Translations under genes and position numbers: made by a program
In this document: in pieces, positions 24,461 through 34,800 of the stretch
Layout of the letters: each line of letters begins with the position of its first letter
How positions within the stretch are numbered: the first letter of the stretch is position 1
Assembly (NCBI RefSeq): GCF_000090795.2
Contig: NW_003546308.1
Location: forward strand, 271,780 to 335,779
Length of the DNA stretch: 64,000 bases
Direction: 5' to 3'
Source: Amphimedon queenslandica
Lineage: Eukaryota; Porifera; Demospongiae; Haplosclerida; Niphatidae
The notes under the pieces: generated by a model
Databases searched by the model: none
Told to the model about the DNA's origin: nothing
Seen by the model: only the letters and a program-made list of their open reading frames with translations

Positions 24461-26056
24461 CTATTGACAAATAACAAAAACCTCAAACCGTAAAGTGCTA
24501 TTACTAAGGTAGTTAACCAAACTTGAGCTAGCTATAAATTTAGGAAAGCCATTTCCTTTTGTTGATTTTTTTGCCACAGTTGAGAAATCTACTGGAGTAT
24601 TATGCCCATATTTCACAATTCTTCTATGAGGTTGCCCACTGGAATTGTGCAATAATTCAATAATAACTTTTCCCCTAAAAGGCCATGAGACTGTATGATC
24701 ATAATTTCCTTTAAGCAGACACACATAAACAGAGACATGGCTACCCTCACCCTTACCATAGCCATTTGGATGTACTCGTAACCGCATATTGTAGCCATTG
24801 GCATAGAATGAAGGACTAAAAACATCTTTGTTTTTGTTTTTAAACTTGATGAAATGATTAAGTTCGTACGAAAAGGTTGGCTTTTGTTTAACAATATCAC
24901 TATCACTATCATAATCATCCTCATCATCCTCATCATCCTCATCATCCTCATCATCAGTTTCTTCTCCTGATTCTGAGCATTCATCAATGTAGTCGGTTAA
25001 TTCTTCATTTTCTGCTGCATTCTGCCATACTGTCATTTCGTCCTCATCATCAGTTTCTGCCCCTGATTCCAAGCGTTCATCAATATAGTCTTTTAATTCT
25101 TTCCTCAGATCATTTTCTGCTGCATCCTGCCATACTGCCATTTTTCTCTTCATTTTGCTTTCCATTAATGGAATTTGGTCTAATAAGCATTGATTATTTT
25201 GCTCTAGTGTAGACACTTTCTGGCACAACAAAGTGATTTCTTGATTCCTTTTTTTAACTTCAGATTCCAATTTCTGGCATAACGAAGTAATCTCTTGATT
25301 CTTTTTTTTAACTTCAGATTCCAATTGCTTAATTACATCTTTACAGGAAGCAAGAGCACTTTCATTTCTAGAACATTGCTGAAGGCAGAGGTTGAAATGT
25401 ACCACCAAATTGTCCTTTACGTGATCGTCCATTGTTCTTCGATGTCCTTCCCACTGGCACCCATATTGAGATGCAACACATTTTACATATGCTAATGGGC
25501 AGACTTCATTATTGTGCATCTCTTCATATCCTCTTGTTATACTTGCAGAGCATCCAGAGCACTCAATAATGAATTCAGAACAGAGATCATAATGTGAATT
25601 CAGATCACTCCAGCTACACTGGTGGTAACAATATTCACATGAAACTATTCTAAACATGCACTTTTCATTTTGATGAATTGAAATCTGGTGTCTTGGACCT
25701 TCAAGATCACAAGTGGCACAACGGATAACAGCATGCACACAGTTTTCTTGGTGGTGCTGAAGATCACCTAATTCGCCCTCCCACTCGCAACCCTCATTCT
25801 TCTTATTACAATAGACGGAAAGGGACTTGAGAACTCTTTGGAGACTTTTATCTGGTTGTGTTTTAAGGCAGACACGACATTCAGGACAAAGCTTCAGTCG
25901 TTTGCTGCAAGATCCGCACAGATGATGCCCGCATTCACCATTCACAAATGGGTCTTGGTACAGAGAGACGAAACAAACCGGACAATTGGTAACCAAGCCT
26001 TTAGGAACCGGGTATATGTATTCAAGCTCATCTAAGCTGTCCTCTTTTGTAGACAT
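24461..26056 (-). CDS. TRAF-like protein A (RING, TRAF zinc fingers, coiled coil, MATH)
   Basis: This is an intronless 531-residue protein. A C3HC4 RING lies at about residues 25-60 (CPVC...CGHHLCGSC...CPEC). TRAF-type zinc fingers follow to about residue 220, then a coiled coil of repeated LESEVKKxNQEIT segments. An acidic region of Glu/Asp-Asp repeats comes next, with a C-terminal MATH domain (YNMRLRVHPNGYGKGEGSHVSV). The acidic part contains an internal duplication (MAVWQDAAEN... and MTVWQNAAEN...). The family links cell-surface receptors to ubiquitin-dependent signalling; the specific partner is unknown. It is head-to-head with TRAF-like B, 190 bp between start codons. Confidence 0.92.
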   Translation of the reverse strand: MSTKEDSLDELEYIYPVPKGLVTNCPVCFVSLYQDPFVNGECGHHLCGSCSKRLKLCPECRVCLKTQPDKSLQRVLKSLSVYCNKKNEGCEWEGELGDLQHHQENCVHAVIRCATCDLEGPRHQISIHQNEKCMFRIVSCEYCYHQCSWSDLNSHYDLCSEFIIECSGCSASITRGYEEMHNNEVCPLAYVKCVASQYGCQWEGHRRTMDDHVKDNLVVHFNLCLQQCSRNESALASCKDVIKQLESEVKKKNQEITSLCQKLESEVKKRNQEITLLCQKVSTLEQNNQCLLDQIPLMESKMKRKMAVWQDAAENDLRKELKDYIDERLESGAETDDEDEMTVWQNAAENEELTDYIDECSESGEETDDEDDEDDEDDEDDYDSDSDIVKQKPTFSYELNHFIKFKNKNKDVFSPSFYANGYNMRLRVHPNGYGKGEGSHVSVYVCLLKGNYDHTVSWPFRGKVIIELLHNSSGQPHRRIVKYGHNTPVDFSTVAKKSTKGNGFPKFIASSSLVNYLSNSTLRFEVFVICQ

Positions 26057-26246
26057 TTAGAGTAGTTTCTGCTGCTGACTGCCTGTCAGTAAAGTATCTT
26101 TGTCGATAGCTACCGACTTGAGCTCTATTATGTAGCCTTTTCGCGTCGACGCTAAGTTGCCAAGTCCCCGGCCCCCAGGGGGTGAGATTTTTTAAAACAC
26201 CGTTACACCAAGAACACTCAGAACAATAACAATTAACAAATAAAAC
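26057..26246. promoter_or_regulatory. Divergent promoter of TRAF-like A and B
   Basis: A 190-bp interval separates the two start codons. It holds a CpG-containing stretch (about 26140-26190) with a TCGCGTCGACGC-like core and a C-rich block. No TATA box is obvious at a usual distance from either start. Confidence 0.5.
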
Positions 26247-27830
26247 ATGGTGGATTCATTGGATTCATATGAATTAGACTTTGCCTCCCCACCTCCTGAA
26301 TATTTACAACTGAAGTGTCCAATATGCTTAGAAATGTTACTAGACTCTTCTTATCTCGTCAGCTGCTGCGGGAATCACATTTGTGGGACTTGTATCCAAA
26401 GCCTTTCGAATGCCAAAACTACTGAACGAGCTACTGCATTTCTTTTACTACGACCAAGCCTGATAAAACCATGCCCATTATGCAAATCAACTACATACGA
26501 GAAAGTAATTGACAAAGGACATCAAAGAGCCGTCAACTCTCTCAAAGTGTATTGCTCAAATAAAGGAAAAGGGTGTAATTGGACAGGAGAGGTGAAGCAG
26601 CTGCTAGATCACTTATCACTTGATAATGGAGATTGCCAGCATCAAGCTTACGACTGCAAGTACAAATGTGGCCAGAAATTCTTCCGCTCGTGTCTTGTCG
26701 ACCACCAAATCAGCCAGTTTTGTAAGAAATACTCTTCAACGTATGAAGAGGTTACCACTATTCACTATGGAGTATGTTCTCAGTATTCAGTTAGGTGTCC
26801 TAATGATTGTGGTGCTAGTGTCAAGAGGATTGTACTAGATACTCATGTATCTACGCATTGTCCTCAACGTAAAGTTCAATGTGAGTTTTCAGGCATAGGC
26901 TGTAAGTGGTTGGATAGCATTGGAAAGCTCAAGGCACATTTGGAGGAAAAATGGAGGGAGCATATTGCTCTTGCTATGTCACACAGTACCAGCGAGATCA
27001 AAGAATTAAAAGGAAATGTGAATACTTTGAATAATAAGGTGGAAGAACTTCACAGACGTGTCAAGGAACTTGAGACACCAGCAGGACGAGGTGCAATGAA
27101 ATCAACACCACCGCCACCTGCAGCAACTGAAGATAGAAAGCCATTGGATTTGTATGATTTTGGTACACTCAGGTCAATAGTGGATTCATCTCCAGATCTT
27201 GGAGAAGGAGGAGGAGGAGGCGGTAGAAAGTATTCAAATCTAGTGGCTATAAGAAAAGATTCAAATACTCCTCCTCCTGAACCTTCTCTTCCACTTCCTC
27301 CTTCTCTTACTGTTGGATTTGCAATCACTTCAAAAGGAACAGAGTTAGCTATTGACATTCCTCATCCCTCACAACATTGCAAAGAAAGCCTCATTGTTGA
27401 CCGGTGGCATCACAAACGTCAAAATAACAATCTTCATCGAACTCCTCCCTTTAGTATTCCTACCATATCTCTTCTTGATCATGATCTTCCTCGTTTTACT
27501 TTGCAAGTGACAGTACACTGTAATGGGATCAAGAGTGGTGCTGGCTCACATGTCTCAGTAGCTGCTAATATTGTTTGGAGATCTCCTGTTGGTTTTGATG
27601 GACTATTCAGTGGTAAACTTCTAATAATATTGGAGAGTCCGATACCCAGTTATGAGAAGAAGTATGGTCTCATTATATTTGATGATAGTGTTGACGATGT
27701 CCATCGTAAGCCATCTCATGATACCGTTGAGTTGGTCATAGAGAAGTTTCTCTCCTTTGATGAAGTTGATTGTTATTTGAGACCAATGAATGACAGCTTA
27801 TTCTTTAAGATCTATGACTTAGCTTTATGA
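26247..27830 (+). CDS. TRAF-like protein B (RING, reduced TRAF zinc fingers, coiled coil, MATH-like)
   Basis: This intronless protein has 527 residues. The N-terminal RING (CPICLEML...CCGNHICGTC...CPLC) carries a ~12-residue insertion compared with the neighbouring paralogue C. TRAF-type fingers follow, then a short coiled coil and a Gly/Pro-rich linker (a run of Gly codons near 27210). The C-terminal domain has a MATH-like core (LQVTVHCNGIKSGAGSHVSVAANIV...LFSGKLLIILESPIP). Compared with C, one zinc finger lacks about 12 residues including a cysteine pair, just before FCKKYSST. B and C share an almost identical stretch in the following finger, suggesting tandem duplication and gene conversion. 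AATAAA follows at 27857-27862. Confidence 0.9.
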   Translation: MVDSLDSYELDFASPPPEYLQLKCPICLEMLLDSSYLVSCCGNHICGTCIQSLSNAKTTERATAFLLLRPSLIKPCPLCKSTTYEKVIDKGHQRAVNSLKVYCSNKGKGCNWTGEVKQLLDHLSLDNGDCQHQAYDCKYKCGQKFFRSCLVDHQISQFCKKYSSTYEEVTTIHYGVCSQYSVRCPNDCGASVKRIVLDTHVSTHCPQRKVQCEFSGIGCKWLDSIGKLKAHLEEKWREHIALAMSHSTSEIKELKGNVNTLNNKVEELHRRVKELETPAGRGAMKSTPPPPAATEDRKPLDLYDFGTLRSIVDSSPDLGEGGGGGGRKYSNLVAIRKDSNTPPPEPSLPLPPSLTVGFAITSKGTELAIDIPHPSQHCKESLIVDRWHHKRQNNNLHRTPPFSIPTISLLDHDLPRFTLQVTVHCNGIKSGAGSHVSVAANIVWRSPVGFDGLFSGKLLIILESPIPSYEKKYGLIIFDDSVDDVHRKPSHDTVELVIEKFLSFDEVDCYLRPMNDSLFFKIYDLAL

Positions 27831-27856
27831 ATCCTGAATCCAGGCAGATTTATTAT

Positions 27857-27862
27857 AATAAA
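27857..27862 (+). terminator. Polyadenylation signal of TRAF-like B
   Basis: AATAAA lies 27 bp after the stop codon of TRAF-like B, leaving about 100 bp to the next start codon. Confidence 0.6.
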
Positions 27863-27986
27863 TTATTTAAAAATTTATATTTTATATTTTATTTATAGTT
27901 TCAGTTTTTAAAATTTAAACCAAAACCTTGGATTTTGCCGCGTGATGTCCCGGGAAATGAGAAAACTCACGTGATAGGGTTCGTGG

Positions 27987-29405
27987 ATGAGCATGGACCC
28001 AGATTTGCTCGATTTTATTTCTTCTCCTCCTGATTACTTACAACTAAAGTGCCCAATATGTCTAGAGCTCCTACTAGAGTCCCCCAATCTTTTCAGTTGC
28101 TGTGGCAATCACGTTTGTGGAGGCTGTGTTGGGAATCTTAAGGAGAAGGCATGCCCCATGTGTAAGGCAATCAAATACGAGACATTAATTAATAAAAGTC
28201 ATCAAAGGGCCATCACCTCACTTAAGATTCATTGTTCAAATAAAGAGAAAGGCTGTAAGTGGACCGGAGAAGTAAAACAACTTGAGACTCACTTATCTCT
28301 TACGAAAGGAAACTGCCAATACGAATCTTATAACTGTAAACATAAATGTGGGTCATCACACTCCCGCATCGCTCTGACTAGTCATGAAAACTACTCCTGT
28401 ACCAAACGGCCTATAGTTTGCCATTTCTGTAAGAAATACTCTTCAACATTTGATGAAGTCACTAGAGTTCATCATGAAGTATGTTCACAGTACCCAGTTA
28501 GGTGTCCTAATGATTGTGGTGCTAGTGTCAAGAGGATTGTACTAGATACTCATGTATCTACAAATTGTCCTCAACGTAAAGTTCAATGTGAGTTTGTGGG
28601 TATAGGCTGTAAGTGGTTTGACAAAGAAAGGCAACTTCCTAAGCATTTGGAGGAGAATTGGAGAGAACACATTGCCTTTGCAATGTCAGTTATGTCACAC
28701 AGTGCTAAAGAGGTTGGAGAGTTAAGGCACCAGGTGACTGAGCTCCAGGAACGCATGACAAAACTAGAGCTTGAATCATCAATGGCAAAATCAGAGTCAT
28801 GTTCATTACCAAAGAAACATTTACGATCAGAATCAGAAGATTCAGAGGAAGAGAGCGATGGTGAGCCAGTCACAAAGAAATGTCTACCAGAGGCAAAGCC
28901 GAATGTTTCATTATCTTCTGCAGGAGAGGCAGCACTTAAGACTACTCTAGATCCTTCAAAGATGAAATGTATAATTACGTCGTTTGGTTATGCAATCCCT
29001 TTTAAAATCCCTGATCACAGTGTCATTACAGCTACTCTTGTTGTTAGCAGGTGGCATCATAAACGTGCTCATAATAATCTCCACAAATCTCGTGCCCTTT
29101 CAATTCCAGGCCATCGTCATTTGTTGCAGGTGACAGTATATTGTAATGGCGTCATGAATGCAAGAGGATCACATGTTTCTGTTTGTGCTAATGTCTACCA
29201 TGGCTCATCGCCTTCACTACCACTGTTTAGTGGTAAGCTCCTTGTAACGCTATTGAGCCCCATACCCGAGTATGAGAAGAAGTATGGCCTCATTATATTT
29301 GATGATACTGTTGATGACAAGTATCGCCGGCCTAGTCGTGATGGCGTTGAAATCGGGATTAGACAGTTTGTCTCGAGTCATTCAATGAATTGGATTGTTA
29401 TTTAA
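27987..29405 (+). CDS. TRAF-like protein C (RING, TRAF zinc fingers, MATH-like), C-terminus frameshifted
   Basis: This intronless frame of 472 residues is a tandem paralogue of B. It has a RING (CPICLELL...CCGNHVCGGC...CPMC), a full set of TRAF zinc fingers, a coiled coil, a Ser/Glu-rich linker and a MATH-like domain (YCNGVMNARGSHVSVCANV...LFSGKLLVTLLSPIPEYEKKYG). The frame ends HSMNWIVI. Immediately downstream another frame continues the homology to B (ELDCYLRPDND...), so one base appears to be missing near 29371-29379. A CACGTG E-box lies at 27968-27973, 14 bp before the ATG. AATAAA follows at 29525-29530. Confidence 0.9.
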   Translation: MSMDPDLLDFISSPPDYLQLKCPICLELLLESPNLFSCCGNHVCGGCVGNLKEKACPMCKAIKYETLINKSHQRAITSLKIHCSNKEKGCKWTGEVKQLETHLSLTKGNCQYESYNCKHKCGSSHSRIALTSHENYSCTKRPIVCHFCKKYSSTFDEVTRVHHEVCSQYPVRCPNDCGASVKRIVLDTHVSTNCPQRKVQCEFVGIGCKWFDKERQLPKHLEENWREHIAFAMSVMSHSAKEVGELRHQVTELQERMTKLELESSMAKSESCSLPKKHLRSESEDSEEESDGEPVTKKCLPEAKPNVSLSSAGEAALKTTLDPSKMKCIITSFGYAIPFKIPDHSVITATLVVSRWHHKRAHNNLHKSRALSIPGHRHLLQVTVYCNGVMNARGSHVSVCANVYHGSSPSLPLFSGKLLVTLLSPIPEYEKKYGLIIFDDTVDDKYRRPSRDGVEIGIRQFVSSHSMNWIVI

Positions 29406-29524
29406 GACCAGACAATGATGACAGTCTTCACTTTCAATTTCATTTTGTTGAACTTTAAATAATAGTATATATTGTGAGCTATATTATTTTAAAGGCTCTT
29501 TGTGTATTGTTTAATTACTTGGTG

Positions 29525-29530
29525 AATAAA
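29525..29530 (+). terminator. Polyadenylation signal of TRAF-like C
   Basis: AATAAA lies about 120 bp after the stop and about 85 bp before the NOSIP start codon. It would also serve the longer frame-corrected reading. Confidence 0.55.
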
Positions 29531-29615
29531 TTGTTTATGTTTGGGCTTGCAGCACTTTTTAATAAAGTGAGAGTTTGTAGGCGTGGTCAAACTATGTTTA
29601 ACCACACCCATTAAA

Positions 29616-31856
29616 ATGGGGCGCCATGGGAAGAATCAAACAGCCTCTGCTGTGTACAGCTATCATGAAAAGAAAAAAGACACGAGTGAGTTCTTGCTCT
29701 AAAGTTGTACCTTTATTTATATATTTGTGTATAGAGACATCTGGATATGGCAGTAAAACTGTGCGACTCGGAAAAGACTCGCTACAAGTATGCACCTCCA
29801 CTAGTATCAACAAGAATAGATGATTTATATCCTCTTCTTTCCAGGAATTTGATTGCTGCTGTCTTTCTCTTCAGCCATGTAGAAATCCTGTCATAACGTA
29901 AACTAATAAGACTCTAATTATATACCTTGTATTTGTATTTTTATTGTAAGGCAGTCCTAATGGGTATCTCTTTGAGAAGGAAGCCATCTTGGAGTGCCTC
30001 CTCCACCAGAAGAAAGAGTGTAAGTTATTGTTGTAAGTCATATATACATGACTTAAGTTGCGTAGAAAGTTTGAGCTGGTTCTGATCAAAATTGGATTTT
30101 TTATGAATTTTTAAAGTTGCTCTGAAATCAGGCAAAGTCCCTGTGCATGGAACTAATGGGTTTTTGCTTGTCACAGATTTTGTGACAATGGAACTAATGG
30201 GTTTTTACTTGTCACGGATTTTGTGACAATGGAATAAATGGGTTTTTGCTTGTCACGGATTTTTGTGACAATGGAACTAATGGGTTTTTACTTGTCACGG
30301 ATTTTGTGACAATGAAATTAATGGGTTTTTACTTGTCACGGATTTTTGTGACAATGGAACTAATGGGTTTTTACTTGTCACGGATTTTGTGACAATGAAA
30401 TAAATGGGTTTTTGCTTGTCACAGATTTTGTGACAATGGAACTAATGGGTTTTTACTTGTCACGGATTTTATGACAATGAAATAAATGGGTTTTTGCTTG
30501 TCACAGATTTTGTGACAATGGAACTAATGGGTTTTTACTTGTCACAGATTTTGTGACAATGAAATAAATGGGTTTTTACTTGTCATGGATTTTGTGACAA
30601 TGGAACTAATGGGTTTTTGATGCATATACTTGTACTTATGTTGAGCAGAAAGTTTGAGCTGATCATAAAAATTCAAAATTGATTTTTTTAATGAATTAGA
30701 GTTGCTCAAAAGCCACGTATTATTGTAGTGCTTTTCAGTTCATGGAACATGCTGTTTAGCTCATTTAGCATGCTTTGTTGTAAACCCTCCTTAAGGCTGC
30801 CATATTCAATAATTTGCAATTGAATTGCATCAATTCACATCATAAAAAATAATGCATGCCTTGTCTCCATCATTCATCATTATTATGACTCTTGCCACAT
30901 TTTAGATGCTCGGAAGATGAAAGAATACGAAAAACAAAGCAAGAAAGAAGAAGTAAGCTCCCAAGATAGCTTATTAGTAACTATTTTTGATTTTCTGATT
31001 TCTGTGAATAGGAAGAACTGGCATCACTAGCTGAGGCAGAAGCAAGGGATCGTGTGGAAAAATTTATTGGTAACCCAAGAATTTTTCTTGCAAAAAATTA
31101 CTATTATACATAATAGGTATTAGCTCCAGTACTACCAGTACAGGTAAGTAGAGAGATGCAGAGAAACTTTATTTTCTGGTCACTTTAGAAAAATCAGAGA
31201 AGCCTAAACTACCCAGTTTCTGGGTACCATCACTCACACCACATCACACATCAACTAGTATCAAAAAACCAGTCAGTCCAGTTTTCTTAACGAGAGTTAT
31301 TATTACCCTTGGGTCTTCTTCTTTCCAGGATAGCAAGACTTATTGTCCGATGAGTAATCAGCCACTGAGAGTGAAGGATCTGATACCAGTCAAGTTCACT
31401 CCGTCAGGTGAAAAAACTTCAGCTACCAGCAAAGCAAGGCATATATGTGCTGTCACCAGAGATGTACTAAGTAATTCAACACCATGTGTTGTACTAAAAC
31501 CAAGGTGAGTCTACATTATGAAGATAATGTTATATTACTCTCTTCTCTCAGTGGAGATGTTGTGATGCAGAGTTGCTATGAGAGACTTATCAAGGACACA
31601 ATGATATGTCCTTTAACTGGCATCAAATTAAAGGAGAGCGATATTATACCAATCATTAGGGTAAAGAGATTATACATAATAATAATTATAGAGAGAGTAG
31701 AGGTTAATGTCAGTGATAAATTGAAATACTACAATTGTTCTATTATTGTTATTACTATTATTATTATTATTTGTTATATTACAGGGTGGGACTGGGTTTG
31801 CTGGTGCTGGTGTAGCATTGAAGGCAAAGAAGAAAGGAGCGGCGCTAATGGCTTAA
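29616..31856 (+). CDS. NOSIP: Nitric oxide synthase-interacting protein homologue (U-box-type E3 ligase)
   Basis: Eleven exons total 822 nt (273 residues): 29616-29685, 29735-29787, 29845-29897, 29955-30019, 30906-30952, 31012-31069, 31117-31143, 31189-31280, 31329-31504, 31552-31660 and 31785-31856. Diagnostic family blocks are MGRHGKNQTASAVYSYHEKKKDT, FDCCCLSLQPC, SPNGYLFEKEAILECLLHQKKE-like sequence, LPSFWVPSLTP, CAVTRDVLSNSTPCVVL and GGTGFAGAGV near the C-terminus. The family has a split U-box and acts as a ubiquitin ligase; vertebrate members bind NO synthases. The long intron 4 contains a minisatellite. The 27-nt exon 7 is a microexon. The stop lies 2 bp from the probable stop codon of the convergent KIF9 gene. 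Confidence 0.94.
30149..30620 (+). repeat. ~41-bp minisatellite in NOSIP intron 4, about 12 copies
   Basis: The unit AATGGGTTTTT recurs about every 41-42 bp from 30156 to 30608. Within each unit TTGTCAC and GTGACAA form a perfect 7-bp inverted repeat around GGATTTT or CAGATTTT. Copies differ mainly at G/A positions (cacgg versus cacag, ttact versus ttgct). The flanks (about 30050-30125 and 30620-30720) carry fragments of the dispersed element described elsewhere. Confidence 0.92.
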
Positions 31857-31858
31857 TA

Positions 31859-34800
31859 TCATGCTAGTTTTTTTCCTGATAGTAGCCCTTCTCTCAGTGA
31901 TGCTCTATGAATAAACAAAGAATAAAGAACATTCCAAATATACGTTTTTATTCTTACTCTTTTCCCTGTCCTTAATTGTGCATAATAAAAGGCCATTGTA
32001 GATGGGTCGCCCTGTGGTGGTGAAATTCAAAGTATACAAACTTGCTTGTACAAAGCCTTACTTGTAGTAATGCCATGCTCTGTAGATCTTTAAAACGGCT
32101 AGTTTCAGGTGGCTCAATGGGACTGCTAGTAGCACTGGTTTCTTCACCAGACGCCTGAGAAGGCTTATCACCAATGAATGCTAGCTTGTACCATGTATCA
32201 AACTCATCTGCTAGTTTTTGTCTGCTTTGCTGTGTGTATTGATCACAATAAGGGATGTCAAGCTTTAGTCCCTCCAATATTGCATACTGACTCTTGTATT
32301 CTCTTTTAGCCTGTGATTCACAGTAGTTACTCTAATTTATAATTCTAATTATGATTATCACCTCTTGCAACTCTTTGAGATAATTGTATTCTTCACTGTC
32401 TAAGATTTGTCTTCCATCACTGGTTGTTGCTGTCACCATTTGACCTTTCTTCTTATCTACTAGTTTCCTTCGTAGCTGCAATGCATTATTATAAAGGAGT
32501 GACGCTATTATGTATGCTTCTGTATACCTTATCAATCTTTTGCTTTAATTGGTTCAGTTTACAACTGACATCATAAGCAGCCTTTCTTTTTCTTTGCAAC
32601 AAGTCTATTGGTAATTCAGATTTGAATACTAATAGTCTTTTCTTTACTTTTACCTTTGTTTTGCAGGAAAATTCTATTTATTTCTTTTCCTCTGCCTTTT
32701 TTAAACAGTTCAAATGCTTCTACACGTGAGGGCGGTGAGTAAGGCTGACCACTGGTGTCTTCATCAATGCAAAACTCTTGTGCATCCGATGACAAATTCT
32801 GACCTTTGCCACTGTAAAAGCAAAGTATGATGAATGATCATCTCTACTATTATTTTATGCATACAATTTCTTTTTTTGATCAGCAGAGATGGCCAGCTTT
32901 GGTAAGAATGAAATCCGTTTCTTTCCCAGTTTGGTGTTAGCAACATCCCCTGGTGCCTATGATTAAGCATATGTATGAAAAATAATGGAATGCGATTACT
33001 TACCTGTCCTATCCCATAACCTTGACCATCACTCACACCAACTTCTTGTTTCTTGTCACTGTAATCTTCAGCCTCAGTCTCTGCAGTAGTTGGACTTGCT
33101 GCCCCCTAAATTAAACGTGCATCCATACATAATGTAATCAGTTATTGTAGCTTGTTACCGTATTTTTGCGTAGATTAAATTTTCCTCCTTTAGTAGGTTT
33201 GACTGGCTTTTCTTCAATAGGCCCACTTAAGGATGCATCTACTTTACTTAATTGCTCCTGTAGTTTACTCAGTTCCTCTTGATAATCTTTCTTCATAGTG
33301 CTATCAATATAAGGTACATGTATGTACATGTATTACATAGCATTAGTACATACTTTATATATTCTTTAAACTGGGAAAAGGTTTCTTTTATCTCTCGTAT
33401 GCTGTTAAACTAGTATTATGTACATAATGCATTAGAATCATTGTAATGATCATATGCAGTACTTCTAAAGTATTTGTAGTTCCAGCAATGTAATTTTTGA
33501 CTCCATCTTTAATATTTGCCACTTGTCCTTCTGTCAGGTGAGCTGTGACTGATGTCTTGCTGCTTTGTTTCCCATGTAGGAGCTCTTGCATTGCCATTTC
33601 TTCTTTCAGAGCTTTGATGTCTCTCTCATATTTTTGAATTAGGCCCTACATAATTGATGCATGGCAGTATAGACAGGGTATTACTAATAATAGCATGTAT
33701 ACCACTGGATTGTAGTGAATGTTTCTCTGGGGATCGGCACAAACACACATTATCCTTTCAGAAAATCTTAGTGTTCCCAACTGTATCATTAAAATGATTA
33801 CTATAGCAAATTTCTTTTATTATTATTATTTTACTGTATTTTCTAGATGCTCTCTTTCTCCCCATATGTTTGCAATCATCACGCTATTGCAGTTTCCTCC
33901 AATGGAGCCTTTGAGGAGTTGAGTCAGCTTGCAATGTCTATAAGGAACATGTGCCCTTCTTTTCTCAGTTAATGCCATTACAACCTGTATAAATGCTATT
34001 AATGTGCATATGTGTGCAGCTATTATCATACCTGCTCTAGAAAGGACAATGATTTATTGATGTAAATGGTTTCTGTCACTATAGTCCCACTATGCTATAA
34101 GGGGAAAGATTAAAAATAATTGTAAGGCAAAAATCTGGTGAATGTACATCAGCAATTCCAAGTCGTTCTGAACCAGCCAAATCAACCAAGTGAAGTTTTG
34201 ATATGGTGTACTCTGAGCTTGCACTAACAGCTGAATGGCACTATACAAAGGCATAATCTTTATGAGAGCTGTTTGGTGCAGGGACTTACTTCAACATTGA
34301 TTGTAAATATAATGTGAGAACGAGAGCACTGCTTGTTTAATGCGTGCTCACCAACCAAACGATTCTTCTCAGCCTCAAAGAACATGTTCAGTGCTTCTTC
34401 TTCGTTATCTGCTACTCTAACGCTCAGCCCCTTAACACTACTAGTTCCTTTTTCATTCTATCACATTCATCATTAAAGACATGATGTACTGTAGCGTGTT
34501 AGAGACAAACCTCACTCAATGATAGGCTTCCTTGATCAGACTTTGGTAGTTCCCCTAAAAGATCAGTGAGAGTTTCATTGTATATCTCCAGGCAAGATAT
34601 CCTATATGAAAAAAACAACAAAAATTATGCACTTTTTCTACTAAAGTCTATTCAGTTTCACCTGACCTATTGATTTTCTGTTATAACTTTTGATAAACAT
34701 GGAATTTAGAAATTTTATTTGCACCATTAGAATTGCTAGGTCCTTCCCGTCCTTTAGATAAAAAGATCGGGTCAAAATGATAAGGCCTTAGCCTTTTTTT

